This document shows positions 20,571 to 30,518 of a stretch of 64,000 nt of DNA, one piece after another. Source of the stretch: Rhodanobacter sp. DHB23 (lineage in GTDB: Bacteria > Pseudomonadota > Gammaproteobacteria > Xanthomonadales > Rhodanobacteraceae); contig NZ_JACYXK010000025.1 of NCBI RefSeq assembly GCF_014842975.1, positions 248,001-312,000 on the forward strand. Reading direction: 5' to 3'. The position numbers were made by a program, and so were the translations under genes. Every line of letters begins with the position of its first letter. The stretch's first letter is position 1. The notes under the pieces are model-generated. The model ran no database searches. It had not been told where the DNA came from and worked only from the letters and a program-made list of their open reading frames with translations.

Positions 20571-21695
20571 ATGCCTCAGCGCAATTCCTGGAAGAAAATC
20601 GTGGCCTTGCTGGCCGCGGCGGGGCTGGTCGCGTTGATCGCGCATGCGTGGTCGGGCCACGACAAGGCCGGATCGAACAAGCCGAAGGCCGCGGAAGCGG
20701 TGCCGGTGAAGGTGGCGACGGCCGCGCGCGGCGACCTCGACCTCTCGCTCAAGGTGAACGGCTACGCCGAGGCGTATTCCACCGTGACCGTGCAGTCGCG
20801 CGTCAGCGGCCAGCTGGAGTCCATCGCGTTCGCGCTGGGCGGCCGCGTGCGCGCGGGCGAGGTGATCGCGCGCATCGATCCCAGCCTGCTGCAGGCGCAG
20901 CTGGACCAGGCGCGCGGCAACCTCGCCAAGGACCAGGCCCAACTGGTGAATGCCCAGCAGGTGCTGCGGCGCTATACGCCGATGCTGGCCAAGGGCTACG
21001 TGGCGCAGACCGACTACGACGGCTACAAGGCGAACGTGGGCATCTACGCGGCCTCGGTGAAGGCGGACCAGGCCGCGGTGGAAATGGCGCAGACGCAGCT
21101 CGGCTACGCGCAGATCAGCGCGCCGGTGGACAGCATCGCCGGCGCGCCGCTGGCCTATCCCGGTGCACAGGTGAGCGCCAACAGCACCAACCTCGTGGTG
21201 CTCAACCAGGTGCGGCCGATCCACGTGACGTTCTCGGTGCCGGAATCCGCGCTGGGCGACATCAGGGTGGCGGAGGCGCGCGGCCGGCTCGCGGTGGACG
21301 TGCGGGTGCCGGGCGCGGCGGCGCCGCTGCAGGCCACGCTGGATTTCGTCAACAACACGGTGGATACCGGCACCGGCACGATCCAGCTGAAGGCGAGCTA
21401 CGCCAACGGCGACGACCGCCTCACCCCCGGCCAGTTCGTGCAGGTGAGCCTGCCCACCGCACGCCTGCACGACGTGGTGACGGTGCCGGTGACGGCGCTG
21501 CAGAACTCGCCGGACGGCAGCTTCGTGTTCGTGCTGGACGCGGATGGCAAGGCACGGCAGCAGATGGTCACCGCGGGCGCGGGCAACGGCGCGAGCATCG
21601 TGATCGAGAAGGGCCTGAGCGGCGGCGAACGGGTGGTCACCGACGGCCAGATGCTGTTGACGAACGGCACGAAGGTGCAGGTGGTGACACAGTGA
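20571..21695 (+). CDS. RND efflux periplasmic adaptor subunit
   Basis: Membrane-fusion protein linking an inner-membrane RND pump to an outer-membrane channel. The 374-residue product has a single N-terminal membrane segment (~9-27), a lipoyl half-motif (TVTVQSRVSGQLESIAFALGGRV), a coiled-coil hairpin (~105-165), a beta-barrel domain and the C-terminal membrane-proximal domain. ATG 20571 with CGGGGAG upstream is the supported start; the longer frame to 20439 has no conserved character. It is followed after 136 bases by the pump gene. No outer-membrane factor gene is nearby, so a TolC-like protein must be supplied elsewhere. Confidence 0.92.
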   Translation: MPQRNSWKKIVALLAAAGLVALIAHAWSGHDKAGSNKPKAAEAVPVKVATAARGDLDLSLKVNGYAEAYSTVTVQSRVSGQLESIAFALGGRVRAGEVIARIDPSLLQAQLDQARGNLAKDQAQLVNAQQVLRRYTPMLAKGYVAQTDYDGYKANVGIYAASVKADQAAVEMAQTQLGYAQISAPVDSIAGAPLAYPGAQVSANSTNLVVLNQVRPIHVTFSVPESALGDIRVAEARGRLAVDVRVPGAAAPLQATLDFVNNTVDTGTGTIQLKASYANGDDRLTPGQFVQVSLPTARLHDVVTVPVTALQNSPDGSFVFVLDADGKARQQMVTAGAGNGASIVIEKGLSGGERVVTDGQMLLTNGTKVQVVTQ

Positions 21696-21716
21696 CGAAG
21701 GTTTCGGCGAGAGCGA

Positions 21717-21752
21717 CCCCTCACCCCAACCCTCTCCCCGGCGGGGAGAGGG
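21717..21752. repeat. Palindromic CCCTCACCCC-type intergenic repeat
   Basis: CCCTCACCCCAACCCTCTCC continues into an inverted repeat (CCCTCTCCCCG, 21730-21740, with CGGGGAGAGGG, 21742-21752). A related element lies at 37744-37784. Repeats of this sequence type are dispersed in many proteobacterial chromosomes. Here it sits between the adaptor and pump genes of one operon. Confidence 0.7.
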
Positions 21753-21831
21753 GGCGAACGGGCCGTGCGGGTTCGCCTGCCGGGCCGTGCGGTGATCCGA
21801 TGCCGCGTCGCCTGCGGGGAGGGCGGATCCT

Positions 21832-24800
21832 TTGAATCTTCCCGCCCTGTGCATCCGCCGCCCGGTGATGACCGCGCTGCTGATGATCGCGCTGATCGTG
21901 TTCGGCGTGGCTGCGTATCCGCAATTGCCGGTGAACGAACTGCCGAACGTGGACTTCCCCACCATCTCGGTGAGCGCGAGCCTGCCCGGCGCCTCGCCGG
22001 AGACGATGGCGACGGCGGTGGCCACGCCGCTGGAGAACCAGTTCTCGACCATCGCCGGCATCAGCCAGATGACCTCGACCAGCGCGCTGGGCGCGACCTC
22101 GATCACGCTGAGCTTCGACCTCAGCCGCAACATCGACGGCGCCGCGCAGGACGTGCAGGCGGCGATCTCGGCGGCGATGCGCCAGCTGCCCACCAACATG
22201 CCCACGCCGCCCACCTTCCGCAAGGTGAACCCGGCGGACAAGGCCATCCTCTACCTCACGCTCAGCTCCGACACGCTGCCGCTGTCCACCGTCGACGAAT
22301 ACGCCGAGACGCAGCTGGCGCAGGAGTTGTCGATGATCGAGGGCGTGGCGCAGGTGGGCGTGTTCGGCTCGCAGAAGTACGCCGTGCGCATCAGCGTCGA
22401 CCCCGCCAGGCTCGCCGCCAACGGCGTCGGCATCGACGTGCTGGAACAGGCCATCGCCAACGCCAACGTCAACCTCGCCACCGGCTCGCTCAACGGCACG
22501 CGCCAGCTGCTGCAGGTGAGTTCGGACGGCCAGTTGCAGCGGGCCGCGCCGTACAACGACATCATCGTGGCCTGGCGCAACGGCGCGCCGGTCATGCTGT
22601 CGCAGCTCGGCAAGGCCGAGGACAGCGTGCAGAACGACCAGGTGGCGAGCTGGTACAATGGCAAGCGCGCGATCGTGCTGGCGATCGACCGCCAGCCCGG
22701 CTCCAACACCGTGGCCACCATCGACCGCATCCGCGCGGTGCTGCCGCAGTTCCTCGCCACGCTGCCGCCGTCGATCAAGCTGGACACGCTGTACGACCGC
22801 TCTGTTTCGATCCGCGCCTCGGTGGACGACGTGCAGTACACCCTGCTGCTGGCCGGCGTGCTGGTGGTGCTGGTGATCTACCTGTTCCTCGGCAACGCCT
22901 CGGCCACGCTGATCCCCGCGCTGGCGTTGCCGGTGTCGATCATCGGCACCTTCGGCGTGATGTACGCGCTGGGCTACAGCCTGGACAACCTCTCGCTGCT
23001 GGCGCTGACCCTGGTGGTCGGCTTCGTGGTGGACGACGCCATCGTGATGCTGGAGAACATCGTGCGCCACATCGAGACGGGCATGGACCCGTACGAGGCG
23101 GCGATGGTCGGCGCCGGCGAGATCGGCTTCACCATCTTCTCGATGACGCTGTCGCTGGTGGCGGTGTTCCTGCCGGTGATGTTCATGGGCGGCATCGTGG
23201 GCCGCCTGTTCCACGAGTTCGCGGTGACGCTGAGCGTGGCGATCCTGATCTCCGGCTTCGTCTCCATCACGCTCACGCCGATGCTGTGCAGCCGCTTCGT
23301 GAAGCATGCCGAACACGAGAAGAAGTCGCGCGTGGTGCTGTGGTTCGACCGCGGCTTCGACGCGGTGCGGCGCGGCTACGTGCGCACGCTGGACTGGTCG
23401 GTGGCGCATCCGCGCAGCGTCCTCGGCGTGTTCTTCGCCAGCCTCGTCGCCACCGCGGTGCTGTTCGCGGTGGTGGACAAGGACTTCATCCCGGCCGACG
23501 ACACCGGCCAGCTGCAGGTCAACACGGAAGGCCCGGACGACATCTCCATCGTCGGCATGAGCCAGCGCCAGCAACTGCTGGCGGAGATCGTGGCGAAGGA
23601 TCCGAACGTCGAAAGCTACATGTCGTCGGTGGGCTCGGGCGGTTCGCGCACCACCACCAACAACGGCTCGATCTTCATGCGGCTCAAGCCCGCAGACGAA
23701 CGCGCGCTGACGCCCGAGCAGATCATCCAGGAACTGCGGCCGAAGCTGGCCAGGGTGCCGGGCATCCGCGCCTACATCCAGAACCCGCCACAGATCCAGG
23801 TGGGCGGCCGCGCGTCCAAGGCGGAATACCAGTACACCCTGCAGTCCACCGACCTCGATGCGCTGTACGCCGAGTCGGGCAAGGTGCTCAATGCCTTCGC
23901 CAGGCTGCACGGCTTCCAGGACGTCACCAGTGACCTCGACCTCAACGGCCCGGCGATCGACGTCAAGGTGGACCGCGCCAAGCTGGCGCCGCTGGGCCTC
24001 ACCATGTCGCAGGTGCAGAACGCACTGGGCACCGCGTTCGGCGAGGGCCAGGTCTCCACCATCTACGGTACGGCCACTCAGTACTGGGTGATCCTGCAGG
24101 TGGACTACGCGCAGCAGAACGACCCGGCGGTGCTGTCGCAGCTCTACGTCACCGCCAGCAACGGCACGCTGGTGCCGCTCAGCACGGTGGCCAGCTTCAC
24201 GCGCACCGCGCAGCCGCTCACCGTGAACCACCAAGGCGAGCTGCCGGCGGTGACCATCTCGTTCAACCTCGCGCCGGGCGTGAGCCTCAGCCAGGCGGTG
24301 GCGGAGATCGACGGCGCGATGCGCCAGCTGCGCCTGCCCGCGTCGATCACCGGCAGCGTGCAGGGCACCGCGCAGGCCTTCCAGGATTCGATGCAGGGCA
24401 TGGGCCTGCTGCTGGCGCTGGCGCTGTTCGTGATCTACCTGGTGCTGGGCATCCTGTACGAGAGCTTCATCCACCCGCTGACCATCCTCTCCGGCCTGCC
24501 CGCGGCGGGCGTGGGCGCGCTGCTCACGCTGATGCTCTTCCATGCGCCGCTGGACCTGTTCTCCTTCGTCGGCATCGTGATGCTGATCGGCATCGTGAAG
24601 AAGAACGCGATCATGCTGATCGACTTCGCGCTTGAGCGCCAGCGCACGGAAGGCATGTCGCCCGCCGAGGCCATCCTCGAGGCCTGCCACGTGCGCTTCC
24701 GCCCGATCATGATGACCACCATGGCCGCCTTCGCCGGCACCCTGCCGATCGCGCTGGGCATGGGCGCCGGCGCGGCCTCGCGCCGTCCGCTGGGCCTGGC

Positions 24801-24942
24801 CGTGGTCGGCGGCCTGCTGGTGTCGCAGGTGCTCACCCTGTACCTGACACCGGTGATCTACCTGTACATGGACCGGCTGCAGCGGCGTTTCGGCGGCAAG
24901 CGCAAGCCGGCCGCCGCGGCGCTGCCGGAGGGCCATGGCTGA
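21832..24942 (+). CDS. RND multidrug efflux permease (HAE1 family, MdtB/AcrB-like)
   Basis: Proton-driven trimeric inner-membrane efflux pump. The 1036-residue length is standard. Visible are the first membrane helix (PVMTALLMIALIVFG), the large periplasmic porter loops, TM4 with the proton-relay pair GFVVDDAIVMLENIVRHIE, the second porter half, and the last helices with GIVKKNAIMLIDFAL and FRPIMMTTMAAFAGTLPIALG. The start is TTG at 21832, giving NLPALCIRRPVMT that matches the family N-terminus, with GGGGAGGG 8-15 bases upstream. Paired with the adaptor at 20571. Confidence 0.93.
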   Translation: MNLPALCIRRPVMTALLMIALIVFGVAAYPQLPVNELPNVDFPTISVSASLPGASPETMATAVATPLENQFSTIAGISQMTSTSALGATSITLSFDLSRNIDGAAQDVQAAISAAMRQLPTNMPTPPTFRKVNPADKAILYLTLSSDTLPLSTVDEYAETQLAQELSMIEGVAQVGVFGSQKYAVRISVDPARLAANGVGIDVLEQAIANANVNLATGSLNGTRQLLQVSSDGQLQRAAPYNDIIVAWRNGAPVMLSQLGKAEDSVQNDQVASWYNGKRAIVLAIDRQPGSNTVATIDRIRAVLPQFLATLPPSIKLDTLYDRSVSIRASVDDVQYTLLLAGVLVVLVIYLFLGNASATLIPALALPVSIIGTFGVMYALGYSLDNLSLLALTLVVGFVVDDAIVMLENIVRHIETGMDPYEAAMVGAGEIGFTIFSMTLSLVAVFLPVMFMGGIVGRLFHEFAVTLSVAILISGFVSITLTPMLCSRFVKHAEHEKKSRVVLWFDRGFDAVRRGYVRTLDWSVAHPRSVLGVFFASLVATAVLFAVVDKDFIPADDTGQLQVNTEGPDDISIVGMSQRQQLLAEIVAKDPNVESYMSSVGSGGSRTTTNNGSIFMRLKPADERALTPEQIIQELRPKLARVPGIRAYIQNPPQIQVGGRASKAEYQYTLQSTDLDALYAESGKVLNAFARLHGFQDVTSDLDLNGPAIDVKVDRAKLAPLGLTMSQVQNALGTAFGEGQVSTIYGTATQYWVILQVDYAQQNDPAVLSQLYVTASNGTLVPLSTVASFTRTAQPLTVNHQGELPAVTISFNLAPGVSLSQAVAEIDGAMRQLRLPASITGSVQGTAQAFQDSMQGMGLLLALALFVIYLVLGILYESFIHPLTILSGLPAAGVGALLTLMLFHAPLDLFSFVGIVMLIGIVKKNAIMLIDFALERQRTEGMSPAEAILEACHVRFRPIMMTTMAAFAGTLPIALGMGAGAASRRPLGLAVVGGLLVSQVLTLYLTPVIYLYMDRLQRRFGGKRKPAAAALPEGHG

Positions 24943-24974
24943 GAGCCTGCCCGTTGGACGGGCTCCGGGGCGGC

Positions 24975-24986
24975 TTGCGTCATAAT
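24975..24986 (+). promoter_or_regulatory. Weak promoter-like sequence before jetA
   Basis: CATAAT at 24981-24986 is the only -10-like hexamer in the 57-base gap before jetA; no well-spaced -35 is visible. A 6-bp inverted repeat GCCCGT/ACGGGC (about 24949-24963) precedes it. If real, the promoter lies only 14 bases before ATG 25000, which would favour a slightly later jetA start. Confidence 0.2.
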
Positions 24987-24999
24987 CCGGGCGACGACC

Positions 25000-26472
25000 A
25001 TGGGCCTTGGGCATGACCGGACGGATCCCCGCTTGAACGAGCATGCTGTGCCGCCCCTCTTCGCGGTGGTGCCCGGCGGACTGTTCGGGCCGCTGGCCAG
25101 CGCCAACCGCGAACGCTATTGGGCCTTGCTGTACCGGTTGTTCGAGGAACTGTTCGGACCGGATGCGCCGCTGCCGCCCAGCATCGGTTTCCCGCGCCGC
25201 GAGATCACCGCGGCGGTCGAGCGCTACCTGCTCACCGACGATCCGTGGGAAAGCGAGGAAGGCGACGTGCCCGGTGCCTCGCTGCTGGAACGCGCCAATG
25301 CCATCTACGAGCGTTTCCGCGCGGCGGGCTGGCTGCGGCAGGAGCGCGTGGGCGCGCGCGAGATGGTCACGATGCTGCCCGTGGTGGCGCAGTTCCTGTC
25401 CGCGCTGGTGGAGTTCGCCGAGCACGGCCCGACCTTCGTCTCCGCCAAGGTGCGTTCGATCGAGCTGCAGTTGCGCCAGGTGGTGGAGGGCAAGGCCGCG
25501 GGCGACGCGCTGGACGAGGCCGCCGACCAGGCGCGCCGCCTGCTGGTGTCGCTGTCCTCGATGAGCCTCAAGGTACGCGACCTGATGCCCGAGCTGTCGC
25601 GCGCGGAAACCACCGCGCAGTTCGCGCGGCAATGGTTCGAGCGCTACGTGTCGAGCTTCTTCGTGGGCGACTACGCCGACCTGCACAAGGCCGACCACCC
25701 GCTGGCGCGGCGCGGCGCGATCCTCGCGATGGCGCAGCAGGTGGAAGGCACGGCGCTGCACGACAGCCTGCTCGGCTGGTACCGCGAACACCTCACTGGC
25801 GGCGACGCCGCGCGCGCCGTGGAGCGCCTGCAACGCAGCCTGCGCCGCCTGCGCGAACTGGAGCGCATCGACGAATACCTGGGCCGCCTCGACGAGGACA
25901 TCCGCCAGGCCAACCGCCGCGCGCTGGCCTTCCTCGACTACCGGCTGCGCGCGCCGGCGAAGCTCGACGTGCTGCTCAGGCGGGCGGTCCGCGGCGCGCT
26001 GGACGCACCGGAGGACGCCTTGCGCCTGCCGGTGGCGCCGGGCGCGCTGATGGACGATGCGCAGCTGCGGCCGCCGCGCCGCAAGCCGCAGCCGATCCCG
26101 CGCAGCGCCAACGCCGTCGAGCATCCCACGCCCGAGCAGCTCGCCCGGCTCAGCCTGCTGCGGCGGATGAAGCGCGCGCGGCTGGTCGACGCCGAGGACA
26201 TGGTGCGCTACGTGGCGCGCCACCTGCCGCATGCCGGCAGCGTCGAGTCCGCGGGGCTGGCCATCGCCTCCATCGAGGACCTGCGCGCCTACCAGACCCT
26301 GCTCACGCTGGCGCTGCGCAGCCACCGCATCGGCGGCCTGCGCCGCGACGATCCGCTCGGCCGCCTTGCGCGCGGCTTCCGCGTCGAGCTGCTGGACGCC
26401 GGCGAGCGCGACGACAACGGCTACCTGCGCGCACCGCGCTTCGTCATCCACCGCCTGAAGAACATCGCTTGA
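25000..26472 (+). CDS. jetA: Wadjet defence protein JetA (MksF-like kleisin)
   Basis: First gene of a type I Wadjet operon. JetA is the kleisin subunit that bridges the two JetC heads of the SMC motor. The 490-residue protein is soluble and helical: winged-helix-like N-terminus (LFGPLASANRERYWALLYRLFEELFG), the segment FPRREITAAVERYL, a long helical middle (~100-300) and a C-terminal part ending GYLRAPRFVIHRLKNIA. I identify it mainly from this architecture and from the unmistakable JetB, JetC and JetD that follow. ATG 25000 is used; TTG 25033 and GTG 25048 are in-frame alternatives, since no strong ribosome-binding site marks any of them. Confidence 0.85.
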   Translation: MGLGHDRTDPRLNEHAVPPLFAVVPGGLFGPLASANRERYWALLYRLFEELFGPDAPLPPSIGFPRREITAAVERYLLTDDPWESEEGDVPGASLLERANAIYERFRAAGWLRQERVGAREMVTMLPVVAQFLSALVEFAEHGPTFVSAKVRSIELQLRQVVEGKAAGDALDEAADQARRLLVSLSSMSLKVRDLMPELSRAETTAQFARQWFERYVSSFFVGDYADLHKADHPLARRGAILAMAQQVEGTALHDSLLGWYREHLTGGDAARAVERLQRSLRRLRELERIDEYLGRLDEDIRQANRRALAFLDYRLRAPAKLDVLLRRAVRGALDAPEDALRLPVAPGALMDDAQLRPPRRKPQPIPRSANAVEHPTPEQLARLSLLRRMKRARLVDAEDMVRYVARHLPHAGSVESAGLAIASIEDLRAYQTLLTLALRSHRIGGLRRDDPLGRLARGFRVELLDAGERDDNGYLRAPRFVIHRLKNIA

Positions 26473-26482
26473 AGGGCCGCGC

Positions 26483-27112
26483 ATGAAACGCAGCTGGAAC
26501 CAGTTGAGCCAGCAATCCAACGGTATCCACGTGGTGGCCGATTTCGAGCGCGCCGCCTACCGGCTGGTGACGGAGCAGGTGCTCTACGCCAGCGACCGCA
26601 CGGCGCGCACGGCCTATCATCTGGTGGAAGACCACTTCGACGACTACGTGGCCGCGCTGGCGCCGCTGGGCATCCGGCTCGAACGCAACGCGCACTACCG
26701 CTACGTGGTCGCCATGCCCGCGCACGGCGAAGGCACGCCGGTGACGCTGGAGGAAACCCTGCTGCTGCTGGTGCTGCGCCAGCGCTACGACGAGGCCGCG
26801 CGGCAGGGACAGATCGAGGAGCAGGGCGAGGTGGTGGTGGAACTGCCCGAGCTGCAGGAGGCCTACCAGGCGCTGGCCGGCCGCGCGATGCCCGACGTCG
26901 GCGCGTTGCGCACGCTGGCACGCACGCTCAGGCGCTGGGGCGTGTGCCGGCTGGTGGAATCCGAGGGCGACGACCCGCAGCCCTTCCACCTGCGCGCGCG
27001 TCCGGCCATCGTGGAGATCGCCGGCGAGCAATGGCTGCAGCGGCTGGACCAGCACAACCGCGGCGACGCGGAGGCCGACGACGCCACGGAGGACGACGAT
27101 GCAACTGCTTGA
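26483..27112 (+). CDS. jetB: Wadjet defence protein JetB (DUF4194, MksE-like KITE subunit)
   Basis: KITE-type winged-helix dimer that binds JetA in the Wadjet SMC complex. The 209-residue product contains the DUF4194 pattern: AAYRLVTEQVLYASDRTARTAYHLV near the start, then ETLLLLVLRQRYDE, a paired-helix segment and the RRWGVCRLVE wing near residue 155. The C-terminus is acidic (EADDATEDDD). It starts 10 bases after jetA and its 3' end overlaps jetC by 14 bases, a sign of coupled translation and fixed stoichiometry. Confidence 0.9.
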   Translation: MKRSWNQLSQQSNGIHVVADFERAAYRLVTEQVLYASDRTARTAYHLVEDHFDDYVAALAPLGIRLERNAHYRYVVAMPAHGEGTPVTLEETLLLLVLRQRYDEAARQGQIEEQGEVVVELPELQEAYQALAGRAMPDVGALRTLARTLRRWGVCRLVESEGDDPQPFHLRARPAIVEIAGEQWLQRLDQHNRGDAEADDATEDDDATA

Positions 27113-30100
27113 GCGCGTGCACCTGGTGCAGTTCTTCCTGTTCGAGGCGCAGACGCTGGAACTCGACGCCACCAGCGCCATCATCGCGCCGAACGGCGCG
27201 GGCAAGAGCGCGCTGCTCGACGCCCTGCAGGTGGTGCTGCTGGGCGGCGACCGTTCGCGCATCCGTTTCAACGCACAGGCCGGCGGCAGCGCCCGCGCGC
27301 GCAGCATCCGCGACTACTGCCTGGGCGTGTACCGCAGCGGCGAGGAAGGCCGCAAGCGCCGCACCGCCACCACCTATATCACCCTGGTGTTCCGCGACCA
27401 GGACAGCGGCGTGCAGCTCAGCGCCGGCATCGCGCTGGGCGCTTCCGCCGACGAGCCCGAGCACCGCGTCTACGGCCAGTACATCGTGCCCGGCGTGGCG
27501 CTGGAACTGGCCGACCATCTCGAGGCGAACGGCCGCCTGCCGCTGGAATGGGCCACGTTCAAGGAACTGGCCGTGCGCCGCTGCCGCGAGGCCGGCGGCA
27601 AGCCCGAGCTGCATTCCAGCAGCGAGCGCTTCGTCAAGGACCTGCTGTTCCGCCTGCGCGCCGCGCCCGGCGCACATCCCGACGTCAACGCCTACCGCAA
27701 GGCGTTCCAGAACGCGCTGAACCTGCAGCGCGTGGAAGACGTCGATCTGTTCGTGCGCACGCTGGTGGCCGAGGACAGGCCCACCGACATCGCGCGCTTC
27801 CGCGCCCTGCTGGAGACCTTCCGCCAGCTCAAGGAGAAGATCGCGCAGGTGGTGGCGCGCATCGCCGCCGCGGAAACGGTGGATGCGCAATACGAGCGGA
27901 TCGCGCAGCAGGCGACGCGCGCGGCCAGCCATCGCGCGCTGGGCGCCGAGTACGCGCGCGACCTGCTCGCCGAACAGGTGGAGCAGGCGGAACTGGCCTG
28001 CGAGGCCGCCGCCGACAAACTGGCGGCCACGCGTCGCGCGCTGGAGGAGGCCGGCTACGAACAGCAGGCCGCCGAGGACGCCCACGCGCAGGCCAATGCC
28101 CGCCTGCAAGGCAGCCAGGGCTACGGCGAGCAGGCGCAGATCGACGAACTGGCCGGGCGCGACCGCGCTGAACTGGCGCGGTTGAAGAAGGAGCTCACGC
28201 GCGACGTTGCCTTCGTGCGCGAGCAATGGCAGGCGCTGGGCAAGCTCGGCCTGCCCGCCGTGGATGTGCACGCGTTGGCCGGCGCGCAGGCCCGTTGGGA
28301 TGCGTGGTACGACGTGCTGGCGGAATTGTCCGACGAAGCCGCGCTGCCGTGGCCGGCGGAAACCGTGCATGGCGAGGCGCGGCAGGCGCTGGCCGCCGCG
28401 CGGCCCCTGATCGACGCGCTGGACGGCCACGCCCGCGCGCTGCACGCGCGCTTCGACGAGGCGCAGGGAAAACTCGCCGCCGCGCGGCAGAACCAGAAGC
28501 GCCTCGCCGCCGGCCAGGCCGAGTTGAATGCCGACGTGGTGCGCCTGATGGGCTACCTGCGCGACGAGGGCATCGATGCGAAGCCGGTATGCGACCTGGT
28601 GCGGGTGGACGATGCCGCGTGGCAGCCGGTGATCGAGGCCTACCTGCGCAGCAACGTGGAAGCGCTGCTGATCCCCGCCGCCGACGAGGAGCGCGCGGTG
28701 AAGCTGTACCGCGCGCTGGCCGGCGGCCGCAGCGTCTACGGCGTCAAGCTTGCGCTTTCCAGCCATGCGCGCCAGGGCGGCGGCGATGCGAAACCGGGCA
28801 GCGTGGCCGCCCTGCTTGGCGGCGACAACACCGATGCGCTGGCCTTCCTGCGCCGCCAGCTGGGCGAGTTGCGCTGCGTGGACAGTGAGGCGGAACTCGT
28901 CGCCAGCCGGCAAGGCCTCACCCGCGACGGCCTGCTCGCCAAGGGCGGCAGCATCGAGCGCCTGCGACTGCCCGCCACCGGCGAACTGAAGATCGGCGCC
29001 ACCGACAACCGCGCGCGCCTGCGCGTGCTGCGCGAGGAGATCGACGCCGCCGAGCACGCGGTGCGCGAACTGGAGCCCGGGCTGCGCCGCGCCGAAGCCT
29101 GCCAGCGCGGCCTCGCGCGGCTGGCCGATCCCGACGAGGCCGCGCAGGCGCTGCGCGACCGCGTGCTGGAGCACCGGCAGGTCGAGCAGCGCTATCGAGC
29201 GGCGCTGGAAAGCCGCGACGCCGCGGCCGATCCCGATCTGCTGCGCCTTGCCGAGCAGGTGCGCGAGTTGCACGACCGCCTCGTCGCATGCCGCACGTTG
29301 CGCGACGGGTTGCTTGGCAAGGTGGCGGTGGACGAAAGCAACGAGAAGAATGCGCAGCGCCTGCTGGAGGGGTTGCAAGCGCAGGAAGACCTGGTGGCCC
29401 GACGTGCCGTGGAGGCGTTCCGGCACCCCGACGTCGATCCCAACCGCGTCGAGCGCCTGCGCGAGGAACTGGACGCGAAATGCCCCGCGCTGGAAGAGCG
29501 CAGCCGGCGCTGCGAGGAACGCGCGCAGGACAGCGACAAACAACTCGGCAACCTGCTGCCCGAGGCGTGGAGCCAGCTGGCGCAATACGCCAAGGATCAC
29601 GCCCTCGCGCTCGAATTCGACACGGTGGACTGGCGCGCCGCGCGCACCCTGCTGGCGAAGGAGCTGGCCCACCTGCGCGACAGCGAACTGGCCAACTACC
29701 AGGGCGAGGCCGACCGCGCCTACGCCACGGCCACGGAAACCTTCCGCAGCAACGTGGCCAGCACGCTGCACGACAACTTCGACCGCCTCAGGACGCAGAT
29801 CAACACGCTCAACCGCACGCTGCGCGCCAGCCCGGCGTTCTCCAACAACGAGCGCTACCAGTTCCACCACGAGGTGGCGCCCGAGTACCGCGAGCTGTAC
29901 CGCTTCATCCAGCGCGTGGTGGAAGTGGGCGGCGAGGACAACCTGTTCGACAGCGCGGGCGAGGTGCCGGCCGCTTTCCGCGAGCTGATCGAGGACAACG
30001 CGGCGCAGCGCGGCGCCGCCTCGCCGCTGGACGACTACCGCCGCTTCTTCCGCTTCGAGGTGCAGATCCGCCATGACGACAAGGTGATCGGCTCGCTCAG

Positions 30101-30518
30101 CGAGCGCATGCGTTCCGGCTCCGGCGGTGAGCACCGCGCGCCGCTCTACGTGATCGCTGGCGCCGCGCTGGCCGCCGCCTACGGCAAGAGCGAGGCGCAC
30201 CCCGGCGGCATCGGCCTGATCCTGCTCGACGAGTTCGGCGACAAGATCGACGCGCAGAACGCGCGCGCCACCGTGGACTACCTGCGTTCGCTGGGCCTGC
30301 AGCTGGTGCTGGCCGCGCCGGACACCGCGCAGGGCACGCTGTCCGGCGTGCTGGACAGCTACATCGAGCTGTTCCGCGACGGCGACCTGCTGCAGGCCCT
30401 GCGCATGGAAGTGCAGCCGGCCGCGCGCGAACTCTTGCTCAGCGACCAGTTCGACCTGCATCCCGAACTGCTGGCCGAGGAAACCGCGCGCATCGCCGGC
30501 GAACAGGCGACGACGTGA
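27099..30518 (+). CDS. jetC: Wadjet defence protein JetC (MksB/SMC-like ATPase)
   Basis: SMC-like DNA motor that extrudes plasmid DNA. The 1139-residue protein has the ATPase head split at both ends: Walker A PNGAGKS with K36, the ABC signature SGSGGEHRAP at ~1006-1014, and Walker B GLILLDEFGDKID with D1044 and E1045. Between them lie two long coiled-coil arms (~240-450 and ~650-850) around a hinge-like globular part (~475-620, with VCDLVRVDDAAWQPVIEAYL). Shorter than MukB (~1480), typical for MksB/JetC. Overlaps jetB by 14 bases and jetD by four. Confidence 0.95.
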   Translation: MQLLERVHLVQFFLFEAQTLELDATSAIIAPNGAGKSALLDALQVVLLGGDRSRIRFNAQAGGSARARSIRDYCLGVYRSGEEGRKRRTATTYITLVFRDQDSGVQLSAGIALGASADEPEHRVYGQYIVPGVALELADHLEANGRLPLEWATFKELAVRRCREAGGKPELHSSSERFVKDLLFRLRAAPGAHPDVNAYRKAFQNALNLQRVEDVDLFVRTLVAEDRPTDIARFRALLETFRQLKEKIAQVVARIAAAETVDAQYERIAQQATRAASHRALGAEYARDLLAEQVEQAELACEAAADKLAATRRALEEAGYEQQAAEDAHAQANARLQGSQGYGEQAQIDELAGRDRAELARLKKELTRDVAFVREQWQALGKLGLPAVDVHALAGAQARWDAWYDVLAELSDEAALPWPAETVHGEARQALAAARPLIDALDGHARALHARFDEAQGKLAAARQNQKRLAAGQAELNADVVRLMGYLRDEGIDAKPVCDLVRVDDAAWQPVIEAYLRSNVEALLIPAADEERAVKLYRALAGGRSVYGVKLALSSHARQGGGDAKPGSVAALLGGDNTDALAFLRRQLGELRCVDSEAELVASRQGLTRDGLLAKGGSIERLRLPATGELKIGATDNRARLRVLREEIDAAEHAVRELEPGLRRAEACQRGLARLADPDEAAQALRDRVLEHRQVEQRYRAALESRDAAADPDLLRLAEQVRELHDRLVACRTLRDGLLGKVAVDESNEKNAQRLLEGLQAQEDLVARRAVEAFRHPDVDPNRVERLREELDAKCPALEERSRRCEERAQDSDKQLGNLLPEAWSQLAQYAKDHALALEFDTVDWRAARTLLAKELAHLRDSELANYQGEADRAYATATETFRSNVASTLHDNFDRLRTQINTLNRTLRASPAFSNNERYQFHHEVAPEYRELYRFIQRVVEVGGEDNLFDSAGEVPAAFRELIEDNAAQRGAASPLDDYRRFFRFEVQIRHDDKVIGSLSERMRSGSGGEHRAPLYVIAGAALAAAYGKSEAHPGGIGLILLDEFGDKIDAQNARATVDYLRSLGLQLVLAAPDTAQGTLSGVLDSYIELFRDGDLLQALRMEVQPAARELLLSDQFDLHPELLAEETARIAGEQATT

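Noticed and set aside
24949-24963. Intrinsic terminator between the RND pump and jetA
   Set aside because: The 6-bp inverted repeat is short and no T-tract follows, so it is not listed as a terminator.
21721-26520. A 1599-codon open frame on the minus strand across the RND pump and jetA
   Set aside because: Its translation is His/Arg/Gln/Ala-rich with no recognisable domain and it lies fully opposite two well-supported genes.
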